Assembly: GCA_963556695.1 (NCBI GenBank)
Contig: CAUWAG010000003.1
Coordinates: 6,014,001 to 6,078,000, forward strand
Reading direction: 5' to 3'
DNA: 64,000 nucleotides
Origin: Anthostomella pinea
Lineage: Eukaryota; Ascomycota; Sordariomycetes; Xylariales; Xylariaceae
The translations under genes were made by a program, and so were the position numbers. Shown piece by piece: positions 53,828 through 64,000 of the stretch (position 1 is its first letter; each line of letters opens with the position of its first letter). The notes beneath the pieces were generated by a model, which made no database searches, was not told where the DNA came from, and worked only from the letters and a program-made list of their open reading frames with translations.

Positions 53828-55525
53828 TTACGAATCCTCAAGGAATTCGATCATAACTGTTCCCTGCTTCAAACCAGCCTCCTCGATAGTCTTGTCGAGC
53901 TCTTCGATCAAGTCTCGGCCTGCCGGCATTGCCTTCAGTTCGAACTGGACGCCCTCCTTGCCCTCCAACGGCTCCGCCTTGAGCCACTCAAACAAACACC
54001 GAACTGTATCCGTAGCATTGAACCGGCGGATGACTCGTCCTCCAGAGTGTCGGAACTGTATTCTGGTTGTAGTAGCCGGATTGTTCTCCGGCTCCACATG
54101 GGGGCTAATTGCCGAGATCTGTGCAAATGTTGACTCAACCGTCGGGGGAGGAGGAGCCTGTTCAGAGCCACCCGTAAGATCGACAGCCTCATCCGTCGCC
54201 TTGCCCTTTCCTTTGCTCTTTGTAAGTGAGTCCGGGTCTTCAACATTGGACCCAGAGGATCCACCGTCGTTGTCAAGGCTGTTTTGCATCGCCAGCTGTA
54301 ACATCTCTTCCTCGGTCAATCGTCCCACGTCAACCTGTTTAGCCTTCGGCTTCGACTTCACCACAGGGTTCTTGCTGTTAGCAGCCAAGCTATACCGATC
54401 GAGGAACTCGACGAGCTCCGAATAGAAATCCGTCACCGATGGAAATTCGCTTCCCGACCAGACTTTGACTTGTTCTCCTGTTCGCGGGTCGACAACTGAG
54501 ACATGAGGATAATTGTCTTGGTTTTCGTGGGCTTCGTTGGGGAAGTAGAATTGGATGTAGTCGGTGGCCGTCGGGTCCGTCTTGTCGTACTGCAGGAAGA
54601 TGAAATGCTCCTTGACAAGGGACTTGATATCGTCATTCTTCCAATGATCTCTGTTCAAGGCCTGGCACTGAAACACACTAAGGTCCTGGAGGTTGACTAG
54701 AAGCCACTTCTTCTGGTCCTTGCCCTCGTCTCTCGCATGGTCCCACGTCCATGGACTCATCAAGTCGTACGGCGGCCGAAAGAGACTGGCTAACATGGCT
54801 GGTCGTGATACGGGTGCAGCGGCGGGTCCTGGTCTGGTGCCGCTCGGTACCGGCGGCGCAGATGCGTCGTCCCAGAAGCCGGGTGTCTGCTGGAAAGGGT
54901 TCGAAGAGTTGTTATGAGCTACATACAAGGTTAGCAAGATAGATAAATAATAGTCGGCGAAGCACTCACGTCGTCGAGGCGGATGGCGACGAGCTCGGAT
55001 CTGCTCCAAGACGGCAGCCTCCCGGTCCTCATCATGCAGACCCCAGGACGGGTCCGGCGCAGCCAGCATCTCTGTGGTTCTAGCTATGGGAGCTCGCACG
55101 CCGTCTTCCGAAGCACCGGACCCAGCAGCGCCGCCGGGACCCGGTCCGTACAGCTCGTCTTGCAGCCGTCTTGCCATCTCGGCATCCTCCTCTTCTTGTG
55201 CGTTTCTCGCCACCCAGATCACACCGTCGTCATCAGAGTCGTTGATGGGGTCATCCGTCATAGAAACATCCTCGTCGTCGTCGGAATCGATGTGAATAAC
55301 ACCGCCGGCATCCTCACGGCCGGTGCGTCTCGTGGCTCGACTTGGCTGGGCTGAGGCAGCAGGTGCAGCAGATGGTGCGCTGAAGCTCGCCTGGAGATCG
55401 GGGTTCTCGAAGAATAGCGTGATGGCCTGCATCGGATCCCCATTTGAGATGTCTAGGTAGCCGCGAGCGATGCGGCCGGAGGCGACACCAGTCACGGTCA
55501 TGAACTGTTCCACCCCGTCATCCAT
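53828..55525 (-). CDS. UBA-UAS-UBX protein (UBXN7/Ubx5-like p97 adaptor)
   Basis: Exons are 55525-54970 and 54918-53828. The 51-bp intron has donor GTGAGT, branch GCTAAC and acceptor TGTAG. The product is 548 residues from ATG 55525. Domains in order: a UBA-like helix bundle (residues ~3-45, VEQFMTVTGVASGRIARGYL); a Ser/Asp-acidic linker; a UIM-like helix (EEEDAEMARRLQDELYG); a UAS thioredoxin-like domain (~240-375, SLFRPPYDLMSPWTWDHARD); a second UIM-like helix (LTEEEMLQLAMQNSL); and a UBX domain (468-548, TRIQFRHSGGRVIRRFNATD). This is the architecture of UBXN7/yeast Ubx5, which links ubiquitylated substrates and cullin ligases to Cdc48/p97. The intron is a multiple of three without stops (see findings). 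Confidence 0.93.
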   Translation of the reverse strand: MDDGVEQFMTVTGVASGRIARGYLDISNGDPMQAITLFFENPDLQASFSAPSAAPAASAQPSRATRRTGREDAGGVIHIDSDDDEDVSMTDDPINDSDDDGVIWVARNAQEEEDAEMARRLQDELYGPGPGGAAGSGASEDGVRAPIARTTEMLAAPDPSWGLHDEDREAAVLEQIRARRHPPRRRECFADYYLSILLTLYVAHNNSSNPFQQTPGFWDDASAPPVPSGTRPGPAAAPVSRPAMLASLFRPPYDLMSPWTWDHARDEGKDQKKWLLVNLQDLSVFQCQALNRDHWKNDDIKSLVKEHFIFLQYDKTDPTATDYIQFYFPNEAHENQDNYPHVSVVDPRTGEQVKVWSGSEFPSVTDFYSELVEFLDRYSLAANSKNPVVKSKPKAKQVDVGRLTEEEMLQLAMQNSLDNDGGSSGSNVEDPDSLTKSKGKGKATDEAVDLTGGSEQAPPPPTVESTFAQISAISPHVEPENNPATTTRIQFRHSGGRVIRRFNATDTVRCLFEWLKAEPLEGKEGVQFELKAMPAGRDLIEELDKTIEEAGLKQGTVMIEFLEDS

Positions 55526-56949
55526 CTTGGGCGTTTGCGACGTTCGGATGGAAGTATGAGGTAGTATGCGATTGGCAAGTCGGTGGTCGAGTAGGTAGGT
55601 GGTCGACCTGGTATAATGTGCGGGAGAGTAGTAGCTGGAAGTCTGCTGGAATGCTGATATGGAGTGTAGAGTCAAGTGTTGGCAGTTTGATGGGTTTAGA
55701 GGTAGGTACTTCGTAGGTACCAGCACGTAGATGGTGGAAGGTGCAGATTAGAGGGCAGGAGGGGTACTCGGCAGGGCGCTTTGTTGAGGTTGCGCAATAC
55801 CATGAACACAAGGTACTGGTACTGGATGGAAGGGAGGCAGGAAAGGAGCAGAACTGATGGAAGCTCCGACAACAAGCCCTGAGTATCTCGTCGTCAAGAT
55901 GGACTGAGTGCGGAATGAGTGCAAGATTGTGCTGGTGGTGCAATGTTCAATGTTCAATGTTCACTCACTGTTGACCTCACCAGGCCCTCAAGGCGGCTAT
56001 TGTGACGCAACCGCCAGAGTGGGCACCTGGAGCTTATCGCTGTCACGCTATCACGCTATCTTAGCCCGGGAAAAGTCCGAGCTGAGGTGAGCATTCATTC
56101 CATCAGGGGCCACCTCAGCTCTCTTATTACACCTCAGCAGTTTCCATCCGCCTACCTCCACGTGCCGCAAAGAATTCCTAGTGTACAAAGACGCAAGAAG
56201 CCTTGGCTCCATACAACAAGCTGTTTGTACGGATTGTTTCTGACTCAGTAGTAGTCGAAAGCCGAAGGGCTTTACCTAACACATCGTCTGCCTCAGTGAT
56301 GTATTAATCTGACTAAGCCTTTTCTCCTTCTTCACCCCCATGTCGTCCTGCAACTATGGCGTGGCGCACGCTGCTGTACTTCAGCTATTGATAATTACAG
56401 ACTCGTCATGGCCCGGGCATCAAGTTGGCCTCTTGGGCGCAAGTCGGTAGCGTACGTACGGTAAGGTGGACTGAACACTGAAGATATGGGAGTTGATAGC
56501 ACAGAGGATCAGTCCCATCACTCGCACTTCCCCCTGGCAAGCAGTTCTTAACTCTCCGGAGGCACTGCGGATTCGAGCGTCCGGATTGCGTGGTGACATG
56601 GTTTTGGACGGTTAGTTGATTGGGTAATTGGATGCCGTTCAACTCCAGCCTTACAGCAGCAGACCGTCACCATGCGAAGGACCATGCGAAGGCGCTCTCT
56701 GCGACCAGAGGCCTGAGTTTAGGCAGACACACGCAAGATTGCCTGATTGATGTCTGCTGCATACGCGCAGCCTCTTGATTGGAGTCTTCCCCCTGCTGGT
56801 GGCAGCACAGCCCAGCCCAGCCCCCGCCTTGAGCCTTGCTCTCCGCCATCTTGTTTCTTAAGAACTCACAGGTCAATAATTCTCCAAGTCCTTTCATAAG
56901 CTTGTGCTTGCTATTATCCAAACTGCCATTGGCGTCATTGAGCTTTGGA
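55526..56949. other. Intergenic region between divergent genes
   Basis: No supportable gene. The first ~400 bp are the UBX gene promoter. Confidence 0.5.
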
Positions 56950-57832
56950 ATGTTTGATTTCTACGACAGCGGCGACGACGGGGGCGACGACGGGGGCGGC
57001 GACGGGGGTGATGAGGGGGGCGGCGACGGCGACGGCGACGGCGATGGTGGCGCCTATGGTGCCTACGGCGAAGGTGGTGTGGACGGGCTAGACGACCAGA
57101 GCCACGACGACGACGCAAACGAGGCTGATTCAACTATTTTTGTTCACGACACGGATTCCCGGTTGCACGAGATTGATATCCTTATCCCAGAGCTCCGAAA
57201 ACATAAACCCCCAAGCGATGAAGACGGAAGTCATGATGACGCATCTGATGAACCATTGAATGCGATTCGACTTGACCCGACAGAAGATGGAGAGTGGAGT
57301 ATGATTTATCATTATATATTTTCTCGCCCGAAATGATTCAGATCATTGTCGTCTGTTTCTACCGGCGTGGCTAACCACCATAAACCAGGGAGTTTCTACG
57401 ATCCTAGCGGAAGTGCCACCGGAGAGAACACGGGTGCGATATCAGATCGCGAACCAGATGTTTCCGGTAAGCACTATCGAAGAACTGTCTAAACCCTCTG
57501 AGTACATCATGCTCATTCTTGTCCTATAAGCCATGGCGTTGCCCTGCGAAGTTACCGATCGAAGCCCAGCCAACGTTTTGGTCGATATTGGAATCCAATT
57601 CAAGCCGTTAGAGCTGAATAATGCCTTAAGCCTACTCTACGGTCAGCTGCGCGACCCCCGAGCAATGACAGTAGCCTGCGTTATCGCCTCTGGCGCCGAC
57701 TTCATCTCCTCACCACAAGGTGCCGACAGGTGCAACTCAGCAGCCCTGCGCTTTGGCTGCCTGCGGCAAGGGCGCCTCACATCACGAGTGATACTGTCAA
57801 AGACCGTCGCCTCGATAGTTCGCTTTGTATAG
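56950..57832 (+). CDS. Asp/Gly-rich hypothetical protein
   Basis: Proposed exons 56950-57298, 57389-57466 and 57531-57832 join in phase through introns of 90 bp (GTATGA...ACCAG, CTAAC branch) and 64 bp (GTAAGC...TATAAG). They give 242 residues. The N terminus is almost all Asp and Gly (DDGGDDGGGDGGDEGGGDGD), followed by an acidic middle and a more ordinary C terminus (NVLVDIGIQFKPLELNNALS). No family is recognised. It stops 11 bp before the ATG of the HET gene, so the two may be one larger transcript or gene. Confidence 0.4.
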
Positions 57833-57843
57833 GCTTGCTGACC

Positions 57844-59669
57844 ATGTATCGCTACGCGGTATGCTTTATTCTGGCTTGCTTGCTCTTAATTCGCGACGAG
57901 GAAATCTACAGGGTTCTGCCGCCGCACGGAGCCTTCATAAGGGTCCTAGTCCTTCATCCCCAGAGTACTCGCACGACCTTATCTCAGGATTATGCTTACT
58001 CAATGGAGATTCTTGATCTCGATCGACCGCATCTTCCTTTCAAGGCATTGTCATATCGCTGGAGTGGTTCTCGGTGGCCCATCTGGCTCGAAGGCAAGAT
58101 GGTCTGGGTACATTTCAGCTTATATCAAGCTCTGACATCGTTGAGGCTCAGCAACAAAGCCCGAGTCATATGGGCCGATGCAATATGCATCAACCAAGAG
58201 AATCTGAAGGAGAGGCAAAACCAGGTGGGCATGATGCAGCGAATCTATAGCATGGCGTCGACCGTTATTATGCAACTTGGACGCGATAGGGGACACGCAG
58301 GCCCCTGTTTCCAGACACTCTCTTGGATCGTGGCTGCATGGTCGTCTTTCCAAGCTGCCCGCTTAGGCCCGTCATCTTCAGCGTCATCTGCTCCACCGGG
58401 TTGGTACAAGTTCCCTGGACTCAGCAGGGCAGTACCCAGGAAGTTCATGCGTTCAGTTTCCAGGTTGTTTGCCGTCACATATTGGAGGCGCCTTTGGATT
58501 GTCCAAGAAGTTGTATCGGCACGCTTAGCCACTGTCGTATGGGGGCCCGAGAAGATCTCTTGGACCATCGTTGGCCTCGCAGCGGCTCTGATCCGCAACA
58601 ATGAGGCACTCTGGCGGGCCTTTATAGGGAGCACACCACCGTCCATGCGTGGACGGGCCAAGAGTGGCCTGATGAACGCTTACTTGATGCATCAGCTTTC
58701 TCAGCAGGATTCCCAGAGACGCCAGCTGTCCTTCCTCGACCTCCTTCGGCTCACTTCTAGCTTCGGTTTCTCTGTGATACATGATAGAATATATGCGATC
58801 CTAGGCCTTCCAAGCCAGCACAGCGGCCCTGGAACGCAGTTCTTGCGGCCTGACTATACCCTACTCAAGGAGGGGTTGAACATCCAAGTTTGTCGGCAGA
58901 TTCTCCACACGCACAACAAGCCATTTGACCTGCTCTCGGCAGTGAAGCACGAACACGTCCCGTCCTCCTTTTTCCCGACATGGATCCCACAGTGGCAGGT
59001 CGCGCCTATTAGGAGTATAACGGGCTCATACCGTGAATCCATGAAGTTCAATGCGTCTGCTGGCGCCGTTGACGTATCACCACCCCGCATATCATTGGCT
59101 TGGCCAGGTCGAACTTTCACCGTCGAGGGAATAATGGTCGATCGGATCGAGACATCAACCCAGGACTGGAACCAAGGTGGGGTTTCAAGCAATTTCTGGA
59201 GCCGGGTTGCCAGGGGATTGAACCGTTCGCTATAGCCCTCACTGCGGGTCAAGACTGGTACAGCACTCCTGTTCAAGGGCATGATGGAATCAACGCACAT
59301 GTCGCATCCTTCTGTGGCCTCGCACGCCGCCACGAATTGAAGGCCAAACTAATCGAAGACGCCTGCCAAGTGGTCTCCGAGGAAGCTGTAGACGCATATC
59401 GCTTGGCCATGGAGAACGTTTGCAAAGAGCGACGGATATTCGTGACCAAGACAGGTTTGGTGGGTCTTGGTGCGGGAGGAATCAGATCAGGAGATGTTGT
59501 CTGTGTACTACTCGGCGGGAATGTGCTGTACGTTCTCCGGCGTATTCGGGCTGCCAAGCCGGACTTCAACTTGGTTGGCGAGTGTTACCTACATGGATAT
59601 ATGTTGGGTGAGACAGTTCTCAGATGTCGTAACGGCGATCTGCGGCGCGATACGTTCTGTTTACGGTAA
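57844..59669 (+). pseudogene. HET-domain gene with one apparent frameshift
   Basis: From ATG 57844 the frame shows HET signatures: FIRVLVLHPQ, FKALSYRWSG, ARVIWADAICINQENL, QVGMMQRIYSMASTVIMQLG, WRRLWIVQEVV and IHDRIYAILGLPS. It runs to TAG 59235. The family C terminus (ALTAGQDWYSTPV, CKERRIFVTKTGLVGLGAGG, VVCVLLGGNVLYVLRR, LVGECYLHGYMLGE) continues one frame over to TAA 59669. The switch is near the GGTGGGG run at about 59176-59182, so a single-base indel is implied and no intron fits. The frame N-terminal to EEIYRVLPP is hydrophobic and may be non-coding. Like the gene at 24.7 kb, it would act in non-self recognition. Confidence 0.78.
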
Positions 59670-59938
59670 TACATCATTAACAGCTCGCGGAGATCGAGGA
59701 CCTCAACCGATTCCAGATTTCGGAAGCGCTTGTTCATGCCAAGGGTGAAAGTCGTTCCTTGCTGGAATCCAAGAACTCCGCCTGCTCAAGTGTCAATCAC
59801 TCTCGAAGAAGAAGCGCTTAAATCAAAGTATCGCTGTCAAACAGTAAAAGGAAACCGATGTCAATAGAAAAGTCTACATAAACATCATCTAGACAACCCA
59901 TTCGCGCTTCGCTACCAACAACATCGCATGAGACCACC

Positions 59939-62900
59939 CTAGACAGTAACCTCCCGGACCACCTGGTCCAGGAGTTTCTGCACGTCTATCGACCTCTCCG
60001 CCTCCTTCATCGCCCTCAGCTTCTGCTGCATATCCCCCGGCAGTACCCCCTGCTCGCCCGTGGGGCCAAAAACACCCTTCTTGAATGTCTTTGCGAACGC
60101 AGCGAGCGCCTTAGCTCTGGCCATTCGCTGGCTCTCCAGCGCAACGCCAGCGTCGTCAGCAACGAGCAGACCGAACCACAGCGTGGCGAGCGGGCCAGAA
60201 TCATCGCTGGGGAGGGAATCCGACGATGCGGCCTGTTTCATCAGCTCGGTAGCGCCCGTGAAGAATGCGTCCTTGGCGATGGATATGGCCTGTTTCGCAC
60301 CCTCGAGGGTGGTGGCGATCTCGCCGAGCACGGCGGATGGCTTCGATTGCATCTTTTGGCGGTTGTACGCAGTCAAGTCAGCCTTCAGTGCCGCCTCCGT
60401 GGTTCTCCGCTCCAGTTCGGTGAGCTTGTGTGCCTCACTTTCAGGAGTCAAGTATTCCGATACTAAGCCGACGACCTCAGCGTACATGTCGAGGTCATCC
60501 CGAGCGGTCGAGTACACGGCGAGGGCTTCGAAAGCATGGGGTCGGTATTCATCGTTATTCCGCTTTGCTTCTCGGATGGCAATCTTCTTGGTATGCGCTG
60601 CCCGTGTCGAGTCCGTGGTCCAGAAATTCTTGCCGTGACGGACGAAGAGAGGGTAAGCAGTCACGAGCTTTTCTTTGCCCTTGAACGTCTTGAGCGAGAG
60701 GGCCTTGTCCAACATTGGCCAGATTTTCTGCAGATGAGGATCACTGAACTGGCCATCCTTCCCTACGGCACTGCTGAGAGCAGTGATCATAGAAGCGATC
60801 GTCAGAGCTGCACCGTGTTGCAGTGCCCACTTTGAGGTGTCCAGGCCTTTCGCTACGAAATCTAGGATCTCGTCGACAAATCGCTTGACGGTGTGGCTTC
60901 CTCCGGCATGTTGCTTCCAGACCTCTTCAAACTCCTCGGACACATAATCGTCGGTGTCATGTTTGGCCAGGTAAGCAAATGGAAGGAGGCGAGACTCGAG
61001 GTCTCCGAATGCATCAGGAGATACTTTGGCTATGGCAAGAACAGCGTCTGCGATCTTCTGCCGTCGCGCATCATCTTCGGCAGCAAAGTATAGGTTAGTA
61101 AGACGTAAAGTGAAGCGATCGCGCGTCTCGGGAGAGGCGGATCTTAGTAGGTACGCAGCACTTTTTGCGTAAGCCTTGTTCGCCTCATGGTTTCGATCGA
61201 GGACATGCGTCTCCATGCTCTTCATGAACATGGCGTTGTACGGGGGTAGAAGAATGCTATGTCGAAGGGCTAAGGTGCTAAAAACCTCACTGCAGCCGAT
61301 CTTGGTCTGCAAACCAAGTGCTGACTTCGTAGTTGCGACAAGTTGCGGAGCCAGGTCCTTCATAACTTCCTCATCCGTGAAGCGAAGACAGTTGACAATG
61401 CATTCGAACATTGGTGATCGCGTGGCGGCGTTACTGCGCGCCCTGTCGAACTCTTCGCGGTCATCTTCGCTCACTCGTTGATAGTGATAGTTGATTTGCT
61501 CGGGCTCGATGGTGGAAAGCAGTCCAAGAAAATGGATTATGATCGTAGGGCTGAAAGGCTTCAGCGCGTCGCCACCATTCTTGACAGCGTCGAGAATTGT
61601 TTTGATCGACATGTACTTGACCTCATCCACTGAGTTCTCGATGCCCTTGTCGGATAACAGAAAGGGGAGAACTTGAGTAATCATCGCTCTAGCTGAGCCA
61701 GAGGAGTTATTCTCTTGAAGCTGGGTCACCAACGTCTTCGACAGAGCCATGCACAACTTCAATGCAGCGGATCTGACGGAGCTCTTCTGGTCATCCAGTA
61801 CTCTCAGCGTAACCCGCCAGATATCAGTGTAGTACTTCTCGTACTTTGGAAAAGGCTGGCCATAGGTGAGTTCCGCAATGGCGGCACAACTCGCCTCTCT
61901 GACACGCCATTCCTTGCCATCCAGAATGCTCTTCAGCAAGTCATTCATGATGTCATCGAAATGCTTGTCCATCACAGCCGTCTGGTCCTTTACAACAGCC
62001 TTCCAGATATCATCCATCGATCTTCTGACATTCGAGTTGGGATCGAAGCGATAACGGTAAAGCTTTGGGTAGATATTGGGGTCGAGTTCTGCGTCCGAGA
62101 GGATATTACTCAACCCAAACCGACCGAACGCAGATCGAGCAGTCCAGGTAGCAGCATTGGTCGCAAGGGCCATGAACTTGTAGATGAGGCTTTGATCGCC
62201 CACCTCGTTGGCCAGATTGATGATATCCTTGTACGAGGTTACGGATTTGCCCTCCCCGGTCGGTAGAGCTCCCGCGTCAAAAAGCTCCGTTTCATCATCG
62301 ACCTTCAGCTGGGTCTTATTGCCTGTGAAGCTCGCAACAAGGTCTTTGACGAGATCGCCCTTCAGAGACTCGTCGCCTTTCTCGTAAACCAAAGAAAGAC
62401 CCCGAGATGCAGTTTCTTGGACCAGCTCATCGCGAGCAGTCAGCAGTCGCATGAAGGCAACTTGACACTCGCGAAGGCGTGATTGGACATCAGGCAGATC
62501 TGAGCAAAACTGAATGACGCAGAAAAGCCAAATCCCTGATGCTTTCAATAGCGATGGCTTCGTGGTCTTGCAGTCGTTGATGAGTTTGTCTAGAGTCGCG
62601 TTGACCCGGAGGGCTCTTTTGCCAAGACTTTCAGCTGGTCCGACCAGTTCAACATCAATACCAAGCTGGACAGCCGAGGAGTCCCATCGAGCTATGGCAG
62701 CCGCGATCGCTTCACCAGTAGCAAAATGAACTTCAGTTCTCTTGATCTCGAAAAGACTAAACAACTTGTTCATGATCTTTGCCACGGGGCTTGTTTCGTC
62801 CCCTGACGCGTCCGCCGCGGAGGGAACTGCCAGTCTTCCAAGGGCAGTAATCGCCTTCTCGTTACCTGTAGCAGCGAGCTTGGCAAGTGAATCGACGGTC

Positions 62901-64000
62901 TTCTCCAGCTCCTCGTCTTGTTGCGGAAAACCGAGATCAGCAGTCCACAACTGAGCCATGGAATCTAGAGCGGCAGTTGTGACGCCCGAATCTGTCTTTT
63001 GCAACGCGGAGGTGAAGCGCTTATAAAGAAATTGGACATGGTCGGACGTGTCTTGGGGTGTGACCTTGCCGTAGTACGAAGCCCGAGAAATATAGCTTCC
63101 CAGGCAAAGGAGTGAGCCTTGGTATTCCGCAGACTGGGAAGCCAACGGATCCGGACAAGACTCGAGGAATTGCCGTAGTTGAGCGGTATAGGCGGGCGCT
63201 TGACTACTCCAAGGCGCAATAATCCCGAAGGCTTTGGAAGCCAATTGCCGCACTTTCTGATTATTCGACTTGATCACTGGCAACAGCTCGCGTGTTCTTC
63301 CGGATATGGGCTTAATTATAGCCTCTGCTGGTGAAAACGATAGTATCTCGGCCAAGCAGCTGACACTTTCTTCAGAGCCGATGTCAGGGTGGTCTCGAAG
63401 TCCATCAAATGCTGCATTGAGAAGCTTGAGGAGGGATCTGTGATGTAGCGTCGTGAAGTAGTCTCTGAAACGGCTGCGAGTAGTAAGGTCGTTCTGCAGC
63501 CTAGTTTCGAGTTGTGCTTCCCAGTCTATCTCAACCTTGCTCTCACCCAAAACGGTGAGGAATAGTATCTGCTTGACATAGCGAATTGCCAATGGGAAAG
63601 CCTGAAGACGCTCGTTAGGGAACAGCGTATAGGTCGATGTTTGATCAACGGCCATATCATCATCGCCAAGCTCCCGAGGTGTCGCATCAAAAAACATCTC
63701 CGTCATTTCCGCCCAGTCCGGTAGCACCAGAGTGTCGTCGGGGTGCAACTTGGTGGCCCACCAAGGATCCAGTCCTCGTTGCCCCTCTTCCAAGACATCC
63801 CGACGATATGAGACACCACCGTTAAATGCGATAATGTCAATCCAGCGTGCTTTGACATTCTTGTAGGGAAGGCAGTTGTTCGCAAAGCGCGCAGCCACGT
63901 GACGCGCAGTCCGGATGCCCTGTCGTTCGGGCAAAGTCATGTACTCCAGGAGTAAGATTTCTAGGTCGCGATTTGGTGTGGCATCCGTGGATTTGAAAAG
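59939..64000 (-). CDS. ecm29: Proteasome adaptor/scaffold ECM29 (N-terminal part outside the window)
   Basis: An uninterrupted frame of 1354 codons enters from the right edge (64000 reads LFKSTDATPNRDLEILLLEY) and ends at 59939. The apparent start at 63940 is internal. The protein is a HEAT-repeat solenoid with the ECM29 landmarks NLANEVGDQSLIYKFMALAT, WTARSAFGRFGLSNILSDAE, YPKLYRYRFDPNSNVRRSMD and IWKAVVKDQTAVMDKHFDDI. ECM29 binds 26S proteasomes and couples the regulatory and core particles for quality control. Full-length fungal ECM29 is ~1800-1900 residues, so about a quarter lies beyond the window. No defects are seen. Confidence 0.95.
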   Translation of the reverse strand, partial: LFKSTDATPNRDLEILLLEYMTLPERQGIRTARHVAARFANNCLPYKNVKARWIDIIAFNGGVSYRRDVLEEGQRGLDPWWATKLHPDDTLVLPDWAEMTEMFFDATPRELGDDDMAVDQTSTYTLFPNERLQAFPLAIRYVKQILFLTVLGESKVEIDWEAQLETRLQNDLTTRSRFRDYFTTLHHRSLLKLLNAAFDGLRDHPDIGSEESVSCLAEILSFSPAEAIIKPISGRTRELLPVIKSNNQKVRQLASKAFGIIAPWSSQAPAYTAQLRQFLESCPDPLASQSAEYQGSLLCLGSYISRASYYGKVTPQDTSDHVQFLYKRFTSALQKTDSGVTTAALDSMAQLWTADLGFPQQDEELEKTVDSLAKLAATGNEKAITALGRLAVPSAADASGDETSPVAKIMNKLFSLFEIKRTEVHFATGEAIAAAIARWDSSAVQLGIDVELVGPAESLGKRALRVNATLDKLINDCKTTKPSLLKASGIWLFCVIQFCSDLPDVQSRLRECQVAFMRLLTARDELVQETASRGLSLVYEKGDESLKGDLVKDLVASFTGNKTQLKVDDETELFDAGALPTGEGKSVTSYKDIINLANEVGDQSLIYKFMALATNAATWTARSAFGRFGLSNILSDAELDPNIYPKLYRYRFDPNSNVRRSMDDIWKAVVKDQTAVMDKHFDDIMNDLLKSILDGKEWRVREASCAAIAELTYGQPFPKYEKYYTDIWRVTLRVLDDQKSSVRSAALKLCMALSKTLVTQLQENNSSGSARAMITQVLPFLLSDKGIENSVDEVKYMSIKTILDAVKNGGDALKPFSPTIIIHFLGLLSTIEPEQINYHYQRVSEDDREEFDRARSNAATRSPMFECIVNCLRFTDEEVMKDLAPQLVATTKSALGLQTKIGCSEVFSTLALRHSILLPPYNAMFMKSMETHVLDRNHEANKAYAKSAAYLLRSASPETRDRFTLRLTNLYFAAEDDARRQKIADAVLAIAKVSPDAFGDLESRLLPFAYLAKHDTDDYVSEEFEEVWKQHAGGSHTVKRFVDEILDFVAKGLDTSKWALQHGAALTIASMITALSSAVGKDGQFSDPHLQKIWPMLDKALSLKTFKGKEKLVTAYPLFVRHGKNFWTTDSTRAAHTKKIAIREAKRNNDEYRPHAFEALAVYSTARDDLDMYAEVVGLVSEYLTPESEAHKLTELERRTTEAALKADLTAYNRQKMQSKPSAVLGEIATTLEGAKQAISIAKDAFFTGATELMKQAASSDSLPSDDSGPLATLWFGLLVADDAGVALESQRMARAKALAAFAKTFKKGVFGPTGEQGVLPGDMQQKLRAMKEAERSIDVQKLLDQVVREVTV

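Overview
The window is nuclear DNA of a filamentous ascomycete (Pezizomycotina, probably Sordariomycetes). Genes carry short 45-125 bp GT-AG introns with CTAAC-like branch sites. The gene families are typical of such fungi: HET-domain proteins, a ferric-reductase-like flavocytochrome, a fungal P450 relative, an MCT-type MFS transporter and a YAT amino-acid permease. Tad-like LINE and Fot1/pogo elements are present. One LINE and the Fot1-like copy carry stop codons of the kind expected from repeat-induced point mutation (RIP).

Layout. 1-1.5 kb: 5' part of a LINE on the minus strand with an intact ORF1 running off the left edge. 3-7.7 kb: a G-patch protein gene and two hypothetical minus-strand genes. 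8.27-17.26 kb: a complete, decayed Tad-like LINE with its own target-site duplication; a deleted LTR retroelement sits inside its RNase H region, and a Fot1/pogo-like transposon sits inside that. 18.4-21.2 kb: a large repeat-bearing protein of unknown function. 21.9-23.4 kb: an MFS transporter. 24.7-28 kb: a broken HET gene and small or broken genes. 28.4-29.7 kb: IDH1 (NAD-isocitrate dehydrogenase subunit 1). 30.6-32.1 kb: a P450-derived protein without the haem cysteine. 32-36 kb: sparse DNA with a minisatellite, a tRNA-like gene and a palindromic repeat. 36.4-38.6 kb: ferric reductase. 39.3 kb: a broken small secreted protein. 41.2-43.4 kb: a Ste20/GCK-type kinase. 43.6-48.4 kb: a broken secreted protein, a small hypothetical gene and an FAD-linked oxidoreductase. 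49.8-51.3 kb: amino-acid permease. 52.4-53.1 kb: tRNA-Ala(AGC) and intron-containing tRNA-Leu(CAG). 53.8-55.5 kb: UAS/UBX protein. 57-59.7 kb: an Asp/Gly-rich protein and a second broken HET gene. 59.9 kb to the right edge: the proteasome adaptor ECM29.

Conserved housekeeping genes (IDH1, kinase, permease, UBX, ECM29) are intact. Accessory genes (both HET genes, two putative secreted proteins, the MFS C terminus and an unrecognised gene at 27 kb) each show apparent small frameshifts, several at homopolymers. This is either real decay of accessory genes or an assembly indel problem. The most unusual coding object is the P450-derived protein at 30.6-32.1 kb: an open 507-codon frame that keeps P450 blocks, has lost the segment around the K helix, carries Glu in place of the haem-ligating Cys, and has a Pro/Gln repeat region where the membrane anchor should be.
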